From Deltaproteobacteria bacterium (GTDB lineage: Bacteria > Desulfobacterota > Desulfobacteria > Desulfobacterales > Desulfatibacillaceae), in the NCBI GenBank assembly GCA_016235345.1, contig JACRLG010000023.1, positions 186,001 through 250,000 of the forward strand: a stretch of DNA of 64,000 nt. The letters are read 5' to 3'. Below, one piece after another: positions 8,629-15,989 of the stretch. The stretch's first letter is position 1; each line of letters begins with the position of its first letter. The translations under genes and the position numbers were made by a program. Under the pieces are notes generated by a model. The model was not told the DNA's origin and searched no databases. It saw only the letters and a program-made list of their open reading frames with translations.

Positions 8629-8703
8629 TGGGGCGTCGTCAAGCGGCAAGACACGGGATTTTGGTTCCCGCATTCGGAGGTTCGAATCCTCCCGCCCCAG
8701 CCA
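8629..8703 (+). tRNA. tRNA-Gln (anticodon TTG)
   Basis: The acceptor stem TGGGGCG (8629-8635) pairs with CGCCCCA (8693-8699), followed by discriminator G and an encoded CCA (8701-8703). The anticodon stem CGGGA/TCCCG encloses loop TTTTGGT, with anticodon TTG at 8661-8663. The T arm GAGGTTCGAATCCTC is canonical. At 75 nt it is a standard size. It sits between ispE and prs. Confidence 0.96.
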
Positions 8704-8780
8704 GGACAAGCGGGGCAAGGATAGGAACCCCGCCCGAATGATACTTTTCACCGAAGGCTTCGCCTTGTGGGGCATTTTTG

Positions 8781-9740
8781 ATGAATCAACCGGCTTTGGT
8801 AAACGATCTCATGATTTTTGCGGGCAACGCGACCAGCAGGCTCGCCGACGATATCTCCACCTACCTGAAGCGCCCCCTGGGGGCGGCCATGATCAAGACC
8901 TTCTCCGACGGCGAAACCCGCGTGGAGATAGGCGAAAACGTGCGCGGCCAGGACGTGTTCGTGGTGCAGAGCACCTGCCCGCCGGTCAACGACAGCTTAA
9001 TGGAGCTTCTCCTCATGCTGGACGCCCTGAAAAGGGCCTCGGCCAAGAGGATCACAGCCGTCATCCCGTACTACGGCTACTCCAGGCAGGACCGCAAGGT
9101 GAAGCCCAGGGTTCCCATTTCGGGAAAACTGGTGGCCGACCTTCTCACCGTGGCCGGGGCCCAGAGGATCATCACCACCGACCTTCATTCGGGCCAGATT
9201 CAGGGCTTTTTCAACATTCCGGTGGACAACCTCTTCGCGGCCCCGGTCTTTGTTCAGGACATTAGGGACCGCTTCGTGGGCAAGGACCTCGTCATAGTCT
9301 CCCCGGACGCAGGCGGAGTGGAGCGCGCCAGGGCCTACGCCAAGCGCCTGATGAGCGATCTGGCCATCATCTACAAGCGCCGCACGGACGCCAACAAGGC
9401 CGAGCTCATCAACGTCATAGGCGACGTTAAGGACAAGGTGGCCATTATCCTGGACGACATGGCCGACACCGCCGGAACCCTGAAGCTCGCCGCCAACGCA
9501 TTAAAAAGCCGGGGGGCCCTGGAGGTCCACGGCTACGTGACGCACCCGGTGCTGTCTGGCCCGGCAATAAACAATATAATGGATTCGCCCATTTCCTCCT
9601 TCGTGGTCACGGACACCATTCCGCTTTCACAGCCCGCGAGGGACTGCGGAAAGATCAGGGCGATCACCATCGCCCCCCTGGTGGGGGAGGCCATAATAAG
9701 GAGCCACAACGGATTGTCCGTGAGCGGGCTGTTCGATTGA
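8781..9740 (+). CDS. prs: Ribose-phosphate pyrophosphokinase (PRPP synthetase)
   Basis: Makes PRPP from ribose-5-phosphate and ATP for nucleotide, histidine and tryptophan synthesis. 319 residues, standard length. Visible motifs: FSDGETRVEIGENVRG near the N terminus, YYGYSRQDRK (flexible loop), the HSGQIQGFF block and the PRPP-binding loop ILDDMADTAGTL. I use the ATG at 8781; a TTG just upstream adds one codon. It lies directly after tRNA-Gln and before rplY. Confidence 0.97.
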   Translation: MNQPALVNDLMIFAGNATSRLADDISTYLKRPLGAAMIKTFSDGETRVEIGENVRGQDVFVVQSTCPPVNDSLMELLLMLDALKRASAKRITAVIPYYGYSRQDRKVKPRVPISGKLVADLLTVAGAQRIITTDLHSGQIQGFFNIPVDNLFAAPVFVQDIRDRFVGKDLVIVSPDAGGVERARAYAKRLMSDLAIIYKRRTDANKAELINVIGDVKDKVAIILDDMADTAGTLKLAANALKSRGALEVHGYVTHPVLSGPAINNIMDSPISSFVVTDTIPLSQPARDCGKIRAITIAPLVGEAIIRSHNGLSVSGLFD

Positions 9741-9884
9741 AGTTTTTCCCCTTGCATCCGGTAATCGTGTTTCGTCAAAACCGGGCGCAAGCCATCGAGT
9801 ATAACGCAGGTCTCGTTTGAGCGGCCTGATCCGGCCTTACGGGACCGGCGCAAGATTCATCTTATATCAGAAAGGACCATTTCC

Positions 9885-10547
9885 TTGAAAACCATGAACC
9901 TCAATGCAAACCTGCGCGGCGAGAGGGGAAACAGCCCCTGCCGCGCCCTTCGGAGGGCCGGGCTCGTACCCGCCGTGCTCTATGGAAACGGCAAGACCCC
10001 CCTTGCTCTTTCTTTCGGACGCAAGGAATTCGAGGACCTCCTGAAGGAGTCCGAAGGCGATCAGTTCATCGTGAACTTGAACATCGCCGACGGCGCCTCC
10101 ACCCAGCGTCCGGCCATCGTGAAGGAGCTCCAGAAGCACCCGCTTTCCAGGGCCTTCCTGCACGTGGATTTCTACGAGATCGACCTTGCAAAAAAGATCG
10201 AGATCAAGGTCCCGGTTACGGTCTACGGCAAGTGCAAGGGCGTGGAACTGGGCGGAATGATGAACATAACCCGCCGGGAGCTTTTGGTGAGCTGCCTTCC
10301 CGCAGATGTGCCGGCAGCCATCGAGATCGACGTCACGAACTTGGGCCTTGGCGAAGGCATCCGCCTTCTTGAAGTCGTTCTGCCCAAGGGCGTTGAATTC
10401 GTCGATACGAGCCGCAACTTCACGGTGGTGACCGTGGCGCATACCGAAGCCTCAGGCGCCAAGACCGAAGCGGCTGAAGCTGCGGTGGCGGCGGCTCCTG
10501 CCAAGGCGGCGGCTCCCGCCAAGGGCAAGGAAAAAGGCGGTAAGTAA
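9885..10547 (+). CDS. rplY: 50S ribosomal protein L25 (CTC/TL5 long form)
   Basis: Binds 5S rRNA in the large ribosomal subunit. 220 residues, the two-domain Ctc form: an L25 domain (~1-95, with LRRAGLVPAVLYG and KHPLSRAFLHVDFYEI) and a beta-rich C-terminal domain, ending in an Ala/Lys low-complexity tail (~190-220). The start is uncertain. TTG at 9885 has AAAGGA at good spacing (8 nt); the ATG at 9894 is only three codons on but poorly spaced. The family often serves in general stress in bacteria with the long form. Confidence 0.93.
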   Translation: MKTMNLNANLRGERGNSPCRALRRAGLVPAVLYGNGKTPLALSFGRKEFEDLLKESEGDQFIVNLNIADGASTQRPAIVKELQKHPLSRAFLHVDFYEIDLAKKIEIKVPVTVYGKCKGVELGGMMNITRRELLVSCLPADVPAAIEIDVTNLGLGEGIRLLEVVLPKGVEFVDTSRNFTVVTVAHTEASGAKTEAAEAAVAAAPAKAAAPAKGKEKGGK

Positions 10548-10562
10548 GGCTTTTTGAGACAA

Positions 10563-11159
10563 ATGGTCACTCGCCGCCGAAAACTGTTGGTGGGCCTGGG
10601 AAATCCCGGTTCCGAGTACCGGAACACCCGGCACAACGTGGGTTTCATGGTGGCGGATGCCTTTGCCGGAAAACACGGCATATCGCTTTCCGGTCGCAAG
10701 TTCGACGCCCTCTGGGGCAAGGGGATGGTGGATGGAACCGAGGTTCTGATCTCCATGCCCCAGACCTATATGAACTTGAGCGGCGCAAGCGTTTCGCGCA
10801 TGGCCGATTTTTATCAAATAACGAGGGAAGACATCCTTGTGGTCCACGATGACATGGACCTTCCCTTTGGACGGATCCGAGTCAAGGAGAAAGGAGGGCA
10901 TGCCGGACACAACGGACTGCGATCCATCATCTCGTGTCTTGGTGGAAGTGATTTCACGCGCCTCAGGGTGGGTATCGGAAGGCCGTCTCATTCAGCCACG
11001 GATCACGTTCTGGGGGGATTCAACCCGGATGAACGGGTCCTGATTGCCGATATTGTCCGGTTGGCAGTGGAAGCCGCCGAAGCCGTGGTTCTCGCGGGCC
11101 CGATTTTGGCCATGAACCGTTTCAACAACAGTGATGTTTCTGGAAAAGCCTTGGAATAG
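10563..11159 (+). CDS. pth: Peptidyl-tRNA hydrolase
   Basis: Releases tRNA from prematurely dropped peptidyl-tRNAs. 198 residues from the ATG at 10563; a TTG at 10554 could add three residues. [22 protein letters not shown] holds the catalytic His (RHN). [11 protein letters not shown] holds the catalytic Asp, and [13 protein letters not shown] is also diagnostic. It follows rplY by 15 bp, the usual rplY-pth pair. Confidence 0.96.
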   Translation: MVTRRRKLLVGLGNPGSEYRNTRHNVGFMVADAFAGKHGISLSGRKFDALWGKGMVDGTEVLISMPQTYMNLSGASVSRMADFYQITREDILVVHDDMDLPFGRIRVKEKGGHAGHNGLRSIISCLGGSDFTRLRVGIGRPSHSATDHVLGGFNPDERVLIADIVRLAVEAAEAVVLAGPILAMNRFNNSDVSGKALE

Positions 11160-11241
11160 GGGACCTGAAAGTCAGGTTGAAACGCCTGATTCCGGGCGAA
11201 GGCCGGAAACGAAATCCAAAAAGCATGGGAGGAAAAGAAGA

Positions 11242-13287
11242 ATGTTTGATATGTTATTGAAGGACATCCCCCTTACCTGCACCCTGGTGGGTGTTGCGGG
11301 CGTCATTTTCGCAATGACCCTCGCAGGCCTCATCAAGAGCGCACCGGCCGGTGACGAAAAAATGCAGGCCATCGCAGCAGCCATCAGCGAAGGCGCTCAG
11401 GCTTACCTGCGTCGCCAGCTCAAGAGCATGGCGGCCGTGGGCGTTATCATTTTCGCCATCCTGTTCTACGTAATGGGCTGGAAAGCCGCCATTGGCTTCG
11501 CCATCGGCGCAACCGCTTCCTTCATCGCCGGTTATGTCGGCATGAGCGTGTCGGTCGTCGCCAACGTGCGCGTGGCCGAATCCGCCAAAAAGGGCCTGTC
11601 GGCTGCTCTGTCCATGGCTTTCCGTGGCGGCGCTGTCACCGGTATGATCGTGGCTGGCCTTGGCCTCACCGCTGTCGCCGGTTACTACACCTTCCTGATC
11701 AAGATGGGCGGCGAGAACGCCATGCGCGAAGCCGTTGTGTCCCTGGTCGCTCTTGGCTTCGGCGGCAGCTTGATCTCCATTTTCGCACGTCTTGGCGGCG
11801 GTATCTTCACCAAGGGCGCGGACGTGGGCGCTGACCTCGTGGGCAAGGTCGAAGCCGGAATCCCCGAAGACGACCCCCGTAACCCTGCAGTCATCGCGGA
11901 CAACGTGGGCGACAACGTCGGCGACTGCGCCGGTATGGCCGCCGACCTTTTCGAGACCTACTGCGTAACCGCAGTGGCCGCCATGCTTCTTGGCAACCTT
12001 CTGTTCCCCAAGTTTGAACTTGCCACCACCTTCCCGCTGGTCCTTGGCGCAATCTCCATCATAGCCTCCGCCATCGCGGTGTTCTTTGTCCGCCTGGGCA
12101 AGGGCGAGTACATCATGGGCGCTCTGTACAAGGGCATGTTCGGCGCTGCCATCCTGGCCGCCATCGCCTTCTACTTTGCAACCACAAGTCTTATGAAGAA
12201 CATGCCGGAAGTCTCGGCCATGAATCTTTATTACTCCACCCTGGTGGGCCTTATCCTCACGGTGGCCATCGTCATCATCACCGAATATTACACCGGTAAG
12301 TACAAGCCCGTCATCACCGTCGCCAACGCATCCGTCACCGGCCACGGCACCAACATCATCGCGGGCTTGGGTCTTTCCATGCAGGCCACTGCGGCTCCCG
12401 TTATCACCATCTGCGTAGCCATCCTGGTTTCCCATCACCTGGCGGGCCTTTACGGCATAGCCATGGCCGCCATGTCCATGCTTTCCATGACCGGCATGGT
12501 CATCGCAATCGACGCTTACGGCCCCATCACCGACAACGCCGGCGGCATCGCCGAAATGGCCGGAATGGACGAGTCCGTACGCGCCATCACCGATCCTCTT
12601 GATGCGGTCGGCAACACCACCAAGGCAGTCACCAAGGGTTACGCCATCGGCTCCGCCGGTCTGGCCGCCCTGGTCCTTTTCGCCTCCTACACCCAGGAGT
12701 TCATCCTCCAGGGCAACGGCGAAGCCATCAAGTTTGACCTTGGCGACGTGAACGTCATTATCGGCCTTTTCATCGGCGGCCTTCTGCCCTACCTGTTCGC
12801 ATCCATGGCCATGATGGCCGTTGGTCGCGCAGGCGGCGCAGTCGTCGAGGAAGTCCGCCGCCAATTCCGGGAAATCCCCGGAATCATGGAAGGCACCGGC
12901 AAGCCTGATTACGCAGCCTGCGTGGACATCGTCACCGCCTTTGCCCTCAAAGAGATGATGATTCCCGCCCTTCTGCCCGTGCTCGCACCCATCGCGGTGG
13001 GTCTCCTTCTCGGCAAGGTCGCCTTGGGCGGCTTGCTGGTCGGTTCCATCGTCACCGGTCTTTTCGTGGCCATCTCCATGACCACGGGCGGCGCGGCATG
13101 GGACAACGCCAAAAAGTACATTGAAGACGGACATCTTGGCGGCAAGGGCAGCGACGCCCACAAAGCGGCCGTCACCGGCGACACCGTAGGCGACCCCTAC
13201 AAGGACACCGCCGGCCCCGCCGTCAACCCCATGATCAAGATTCTGAACGTCGTGGCTCTTCTGATGGTGCCTGTCCTCAGCAAGTAG
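11242..13287 (+). CDS. hppA: Membrane-bound proton-pumping pyrophosphatase (K+-independent type)
   Basis: Couples PPi hydrolysis to proton export across the inner membrane. The 681-residue protein has about 16 predicted membrane helices. The PPi-binding segment contains [20 protein letters not shown] and [19 protein letters not shown]; a second acidic cluster, [15 protein letters not shown], is near the C terminus. GNTTKA near residue 470 carries Lys where K+-dependent enzymes have Ala, which by family rules marks a K+-independent H+-PPase. The start at 11242 follows GGGAGGA; the frame extends upstream to 11131 within the end of pth and is unlikely to be used. Codon use is more even than in its neighbours, consistent with strong expression. 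Such pumps are common in sulfate reducers, where PPi comes from sulfate and fatty-acid activation. Confidence 0.95.
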   Translation: MFDMLLKDIPLTCTLVGVAGVIFAMTLAGLIKSAPAGDEKMQAIAAAISEGAQAYLRRQLKSMAAVGVIIFAILFYVMGWKAAIGFAIGATASFIAGYVGMSVSVVANVRVAESAKKGLSAALSMAFRGGAVTGMIVAGLGLTAVAGYYTFLIKMGGENAMREAVVSLVALGFGGSLISIFARLGGGIFTKGADVGADLVGKVEAGIPEDDPRNPAVIADNVGDNVGDCAGMAADLFETYCVTAVAAMLLGNLLFPKFELATTFPLVLGAISIIASAIAVFFVRLGKGEYIMGALYKGMFGAAILAAIAFYFATTSLMKNMPEVSAMNLYYSTLVGLILTVAIVIITEYYTGKYKPVITVANASVTGHGTNIIAGLGLSMQATAAPVITICVAILVSHHLAGLYGIAMAAMSMLSMTGMVIAIDAYGPITDNAGGIAEMAGMDESVRAITDPLDAVGNTTKAVTKGYAIGSAGLAALVLFASYTQEFILQGNGEAIKFDLGDVNVIIGLFIGGLLPYLFASMAMMAVGRAGGAVVEEVRRQFREIPGIMEGTGKPDYAACVDIVTAFALKEMMIPALLPVLAPIAVGLLLGKVALGGLLVGSIVTGLFVAISMTTGGAAWDNAKKYIEDGHLGGKGSDAHKAAVTGDTVGDPYKDTAGPAVNPMIKILNVVALLMVPVLSK

Positions 13288-13319
13288 TCCTTTGGTTTCT
13301 GAATTGCTGAAAAATGAAG

Positions 13320-13352
13320 GGGCCGGGACGAAAGTCCCGGCCCTTTATTTTT
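13320..13352 (+). terminator. Intrinsic terminator after hppA
   Basis: A perfect 10-bp stem, GGGCCGGGAC/GTCCCGGCCC, with a GAAA loop and a T-rich tail (TTTATTTTT). Confidence 0.92.
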
Positions 13353-13626
13353 GCTGATTTCTATATCCATCGGTACACGGTTATTTCCCTTTTTGCTTAA
13401 AGGCAAATCGCCCGTAAAAATTTTGCGGCAATAACTATCTGTTTTTTATATTATAAAATTGTCGTTGCTTGAAAATGTGAAATATGTTAAAAGATAAGAC
13501 TCGGAGATGCCTTACGGCATGTTTTCGAAAACGTCAGATCGGGGATTCCCGGTTGGAATAGGCGGGCGAGGTTCCCAAAATCGCATTTTTTAGCTTTAGG
13601 GTCAAACAATTTGAGGAATCCGGCCG
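13353..13626. other. AT-rich intergenic region upstream of the CarD-like gene
   Basis: Sequence at 13430-13500 is clearly AT-rich compared with its surroundings. A possible promoter is TTGCTT, 17 bp, TAAAAG (about 13466-13494). Two small dyads follow: ATGCC-ttac-GGCAT and the palindrome GTTTTCGAAAAC near 13520-13531. No ORF is convincing. Confidence 0.45.
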
Positions 13627-14187
13627 ATGGGATACAAGGTGAGTGACATGAGTAAGGAAAGCGCCCAGAAAAAAATGCCCTTTGGTGATCTCTGCGAATC
13701 GCGGGATTTCACCGTGGGCGATCTCGCCGTTTACCCGGCCCACGGGGTCGGTCGCATAGAAGCGGTGGAGTCCAGGAGCATCGGCGGTGACAAGCAGAAC
13801 TTCTACATCATGAGAATCCTCGAAAACAACATGGTGATCATGATCCCCACCCGGAACGTTTCCTCCGTGGGCTTAAGGGAACTCATCGCAGCCGACGCCG
13901 TGCAGAACATCTACGACATCCTGGGCGAGAAGGACAACGGCCAGGACAACCAGACCTGGAACCGGCGCTACCGCGACTACATGGAAAAGATCAAGACCGG
14001 AAGCCTCTATGAGGTGGCCGGGGTTTTCCGGGACCTGTACCTGTTGAAGAGCACCAAAGACCTCTCCTTCGGGGAAAGAAAACTTCTGGACACTGCCCAG
14101 ACACTTCTTCTGAAGGAGTTGTCCATCGCCAAAAGCACCAGCGAGGACGTGATTTTATCCGAAATCGAGTCGCTTCTGGTGAACTGA
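13627..14187 (+). CDS. CarD/CdnL-family RNA-polymerase-binding transcription regulator
   Basis: 186 residues. The block FTVGDLAVYPAHGVGRIEAVE (~25-45) with FYIMRILENNMVIMIPTRN (~59-77) is the CarD_TRCF (Tudor-like) domain that contacts the RNA polymerase beta lobe. The rest is helical (WNRRYRDYMEKIKTGS, RDLYLLKSTKDLSFGERKLLDTAQ), as in CdnL, where it stabilises the open complex at rRNA and housekeeping promoters. Two starts are possible: 13627 (GAGGA 9 nt upstream) and 13648 (GGTGAG upstream). It is an independent transcription unit with a terminator on each side. Confidence 0.9.
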   Translation: MGYKVSDMSKESAQKKMPFGDLCESRDFTVGDLAVYPAHGVGRIEAVESRSIGGDKQNFYIMRILENNMVIMIPTRNVSSVGLRELIAADAVQNIYDILGEKDNGQDNQTWNRRYRDYMEKIKTGSLYEVAGVFRDLYLLKSTKDLSFGERKLLDTAQTLLLKELSIAKSTSEDVILSEIESLLVN

Positions 14188-14212
14188 AAAAAGGTTTTGA
14201 TCCGTCTTGTCA

Positions 14213-14252
14213 AAAAGGGGAAGCAGCCCTCGCACGGGCGGTTTCCCCTTTT
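14213..14252 (+). terminator. Intrinsic terminator after the CarD-like gene
   Basis: Stem AAAAGGGGAA/TTCCCCTTTT (14213-14222 and 14243-14252), with an inner GCCC/GGGC helix in the loop. Confidence 0.8.
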
Positions 14253-14310
14253 ATGCGTAAGGCATCCGGGCTTTTTTTTGCTCCTTCTCCAACAGGGTTT
14301 TAAGGAAAAC

Positions 14311-15324
14311 ATGCCCGACAATGCCGCTCAAATCTTCACCGTTACGCAGGAGCTTGACGGCCTGCGCCTGGACGCGGCCATGGCCGCAGCCTGCCCGGAA
14401 ATTTCCCGAAGCACGGCCCTCCGCCTCATAGGGGAGGGGCTGGTCAGGATTGATGGCCAAGCCGCCGGAAAGCCCTCCCGAAAAATGATCGGGGGCGAAA
14501 CCGTCGAATTTTTCGTCCCCCCGCCTGTCCCGTCGGAAGTCATGCCCGAAGATATAGCCTTGGAGGTTCTGTACGAGGATTCCCACATAATCGTGATCGC
14601 AAAGCCAGCGGGGATGGTGGTGCATCCGGCTCCCGGACATTCAGGGGGCACCCTCGTAAACGCGCTTCTCCACCACTGCACGGACCTTTCGGGAATAGGC
14701 GGAACGGCCCGGCCCGGCATAGTCCACCGCCTGGACATGGACACTTCGGGGGTTCTGGTGGCGGCCAAAACCGACGCGGCCCACCTGTCCCTCGCCAGCC
14801 AGTTCGCCTTGCGGCAGACTAAAAAGATTTACCTTGCCCTGGTTACGGGGATACCGGGGGAAAAACGGGGCGTGGTGAATTTCCCCGTGGGGCGGCACCC
14901 GGTCGACCGCAAAAAAATGGCCATAACGTCCGTTCGCGGGCGGGCGGCGGAGAGCCGCTGGGAGGTGCTGGAGCGGTTTGAAAACGCGGCGCTGCTTGCG
15001 GTGGACATAAAGACCGGGCGCACCCACCAGATACGGGTCCACATGGCCTCCATCCATCATCCCGTCCTGGGCGACCCGATATACGGGCCGGGGGCCAAGA
15101 CTTCGACAGGAGCCAAAATCAAGGTTTCGGGCAGCCGGAAAACCCAGGAGCCGGGAAAGCCGACTCCCTCCCGGCAAATGCTCCACGCCTGGAAACTTTC
15201 CCTCACCCACCCCATTACGGGCGAGGCCATGAACTTTATCGCCCCCATGCCCAAGGACATGGAAGATATGCTGGCCGCCTTGCGCGAGCCCGTTGAAAGT
15301 CAAAAGGAAGGGGTGACCCGATGA
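14311..15324 (+). CDS. rluD: RluD-type 23S rRNA pseudouridine synthase
   Basis: Isomerises uridines in 23S rRNA (helix 69 if RluD proper). 337 residues from the ATG at 14311, preceded by TAAGGA. An N-terminal S4 RNA-binding domain (~18-80) is followed by the RluA/RluD catalytic domain with HRLDMDTSGVLVAAK; the Asp in HRLDxDTSG is the nucleophile. KTGRTHQIRVHMA and HPVLGDPIYG are also present. An insertion of ~20 residues follows the YG motif. It overlaps the next gene by 4 nt (ATGA), so the two are translationally coupled. Confidence 0.93.
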   Translation: MPDNAAQIFTVTQELDGLRLDAAMAAACPEISRSTALRLIGEGLVRIDGQAAGKPSRKMIGGETVEFFVPPPVPSEVMPEDIALEVLYEDSHIIVIAKPAGMVVHPAPGHSGGTLVNALLHHCTDLSGIGGTARPGIVHRLDMDTSGVLVAAKTDAAHLSLASQFALRQTKKIYLALVTGIPGEKRGVVNFPVGRHPVDRKKMAITSVRGRAAESRWEVLERFENAALLAVDIKTGRTHQIRVHMASIHHPVLGDPIYGPGAKTSTGAKIKVSGSRKTQEPGKPTPSRQMLHAWKLSLTHPITGEAMNFIAPMPKDMEDMLAALREPVESQKEGVTR

Positions 15325-15989
15325 ACGGCGAGGTGTCGGCCTGCCTTGGCGCCACGGACATAATCCGGCTTGGCGGTGCGGAGCTTGAGGGTTTCGTGGC
15401 GCAGGCGGTGAAGGGCGCGGAAGGATTGGAGGAAAAGGCCAAGGCCCTTTTTCTGGCGGTTCGGGACGGCATCATCTACGACCCCTTCGTGCCCTCGTTT
15501 TCGCCGGAAAACTACTACCCCGAAAACATCATTAAGGCCGGACGCGGCTACTGCGTAATGAAGGCCGTCCTTTTGTGCACGGCCCTGCGAAAAGCTGGGA
15601 TTCCGGCGCGGCTTGGGTTCGCCGACCTTCGCATCCACACCACCACAAAGGAAATGCGGGAAATGCTGGGCTGCGACATCTTCGCTTGGCACGGATTCAC
15701 CGAGGTTTTCCTTGACGGCGAATGGCGGAAGGCCACGCCCTCGTTCCACGCCGATCTTTGCAGGAAAAGAAACATCTCCCCCCTTGTTTTCGACGCGAAA
15801 TCACACTCAATTTTCCCGCCCCTCGACCTTTCGGGAAAGTCCTTCGCAAGCTACATCCGCTATATAGGCTCGTTCACGGACCTGCCCCTCGACCTTATAA
15901 TGAAAGGCTGGCGGAAGGTTTACACGGATGAAAGAGTCGATATGTGGATGGATGTTTTCAGGGCGGGCGCTAATCCACCCTCACCATGA
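15321..15989 (+). CDS. Transglutaminase-like (papain-fold) protein
   Basis: A 222-residue cytosolic protein. It matches the transglutaminase-core pattern: Cys in AGRGYCVMKAVLLCTALRKAG (~73-93), His in FAWHGFTEVFLDG (~115-127) and a following W-R-K-A-T-P-S-F with an acidic residue. That is a plausible Cys-His-Asp triad, so protease or amidase chemistry is possible; the substrate is unknown. It is coupled to rluD by an ATGA overlap. Its 3' end overlaps the converging DUF11/lectin gene by 20 bp, leaving no room for a terminator between them. Confidence 0.75.
   Translation: MNGEVSACLGATDIIRLGGAELEGFVAQAVKGAEGLEEKAKALFLAVRDGIIYDPFVPSFSPENYYPENIIKAGRGYCVMKAVLLCTALRKAGIPARLGFADLRIHTTTKEMREMLGCDIFAWHGFTEVFLDGEWRKATPSFHADLCRKRNISPLVFDAKSHSIFPPLDLSGKSFASYIRYIGSFTDLPLDLIMKGWRKVYTDERVDMWMDVFRAGANPPSP

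Noticed and set aside
11254-13161. 635-residue minus-strand ORF opposite hppA
   Set aside because: Shadow of a strongly expressed GC-rich gene; His/Gly/Asp-rich with no domain, no ribosome-binding site.
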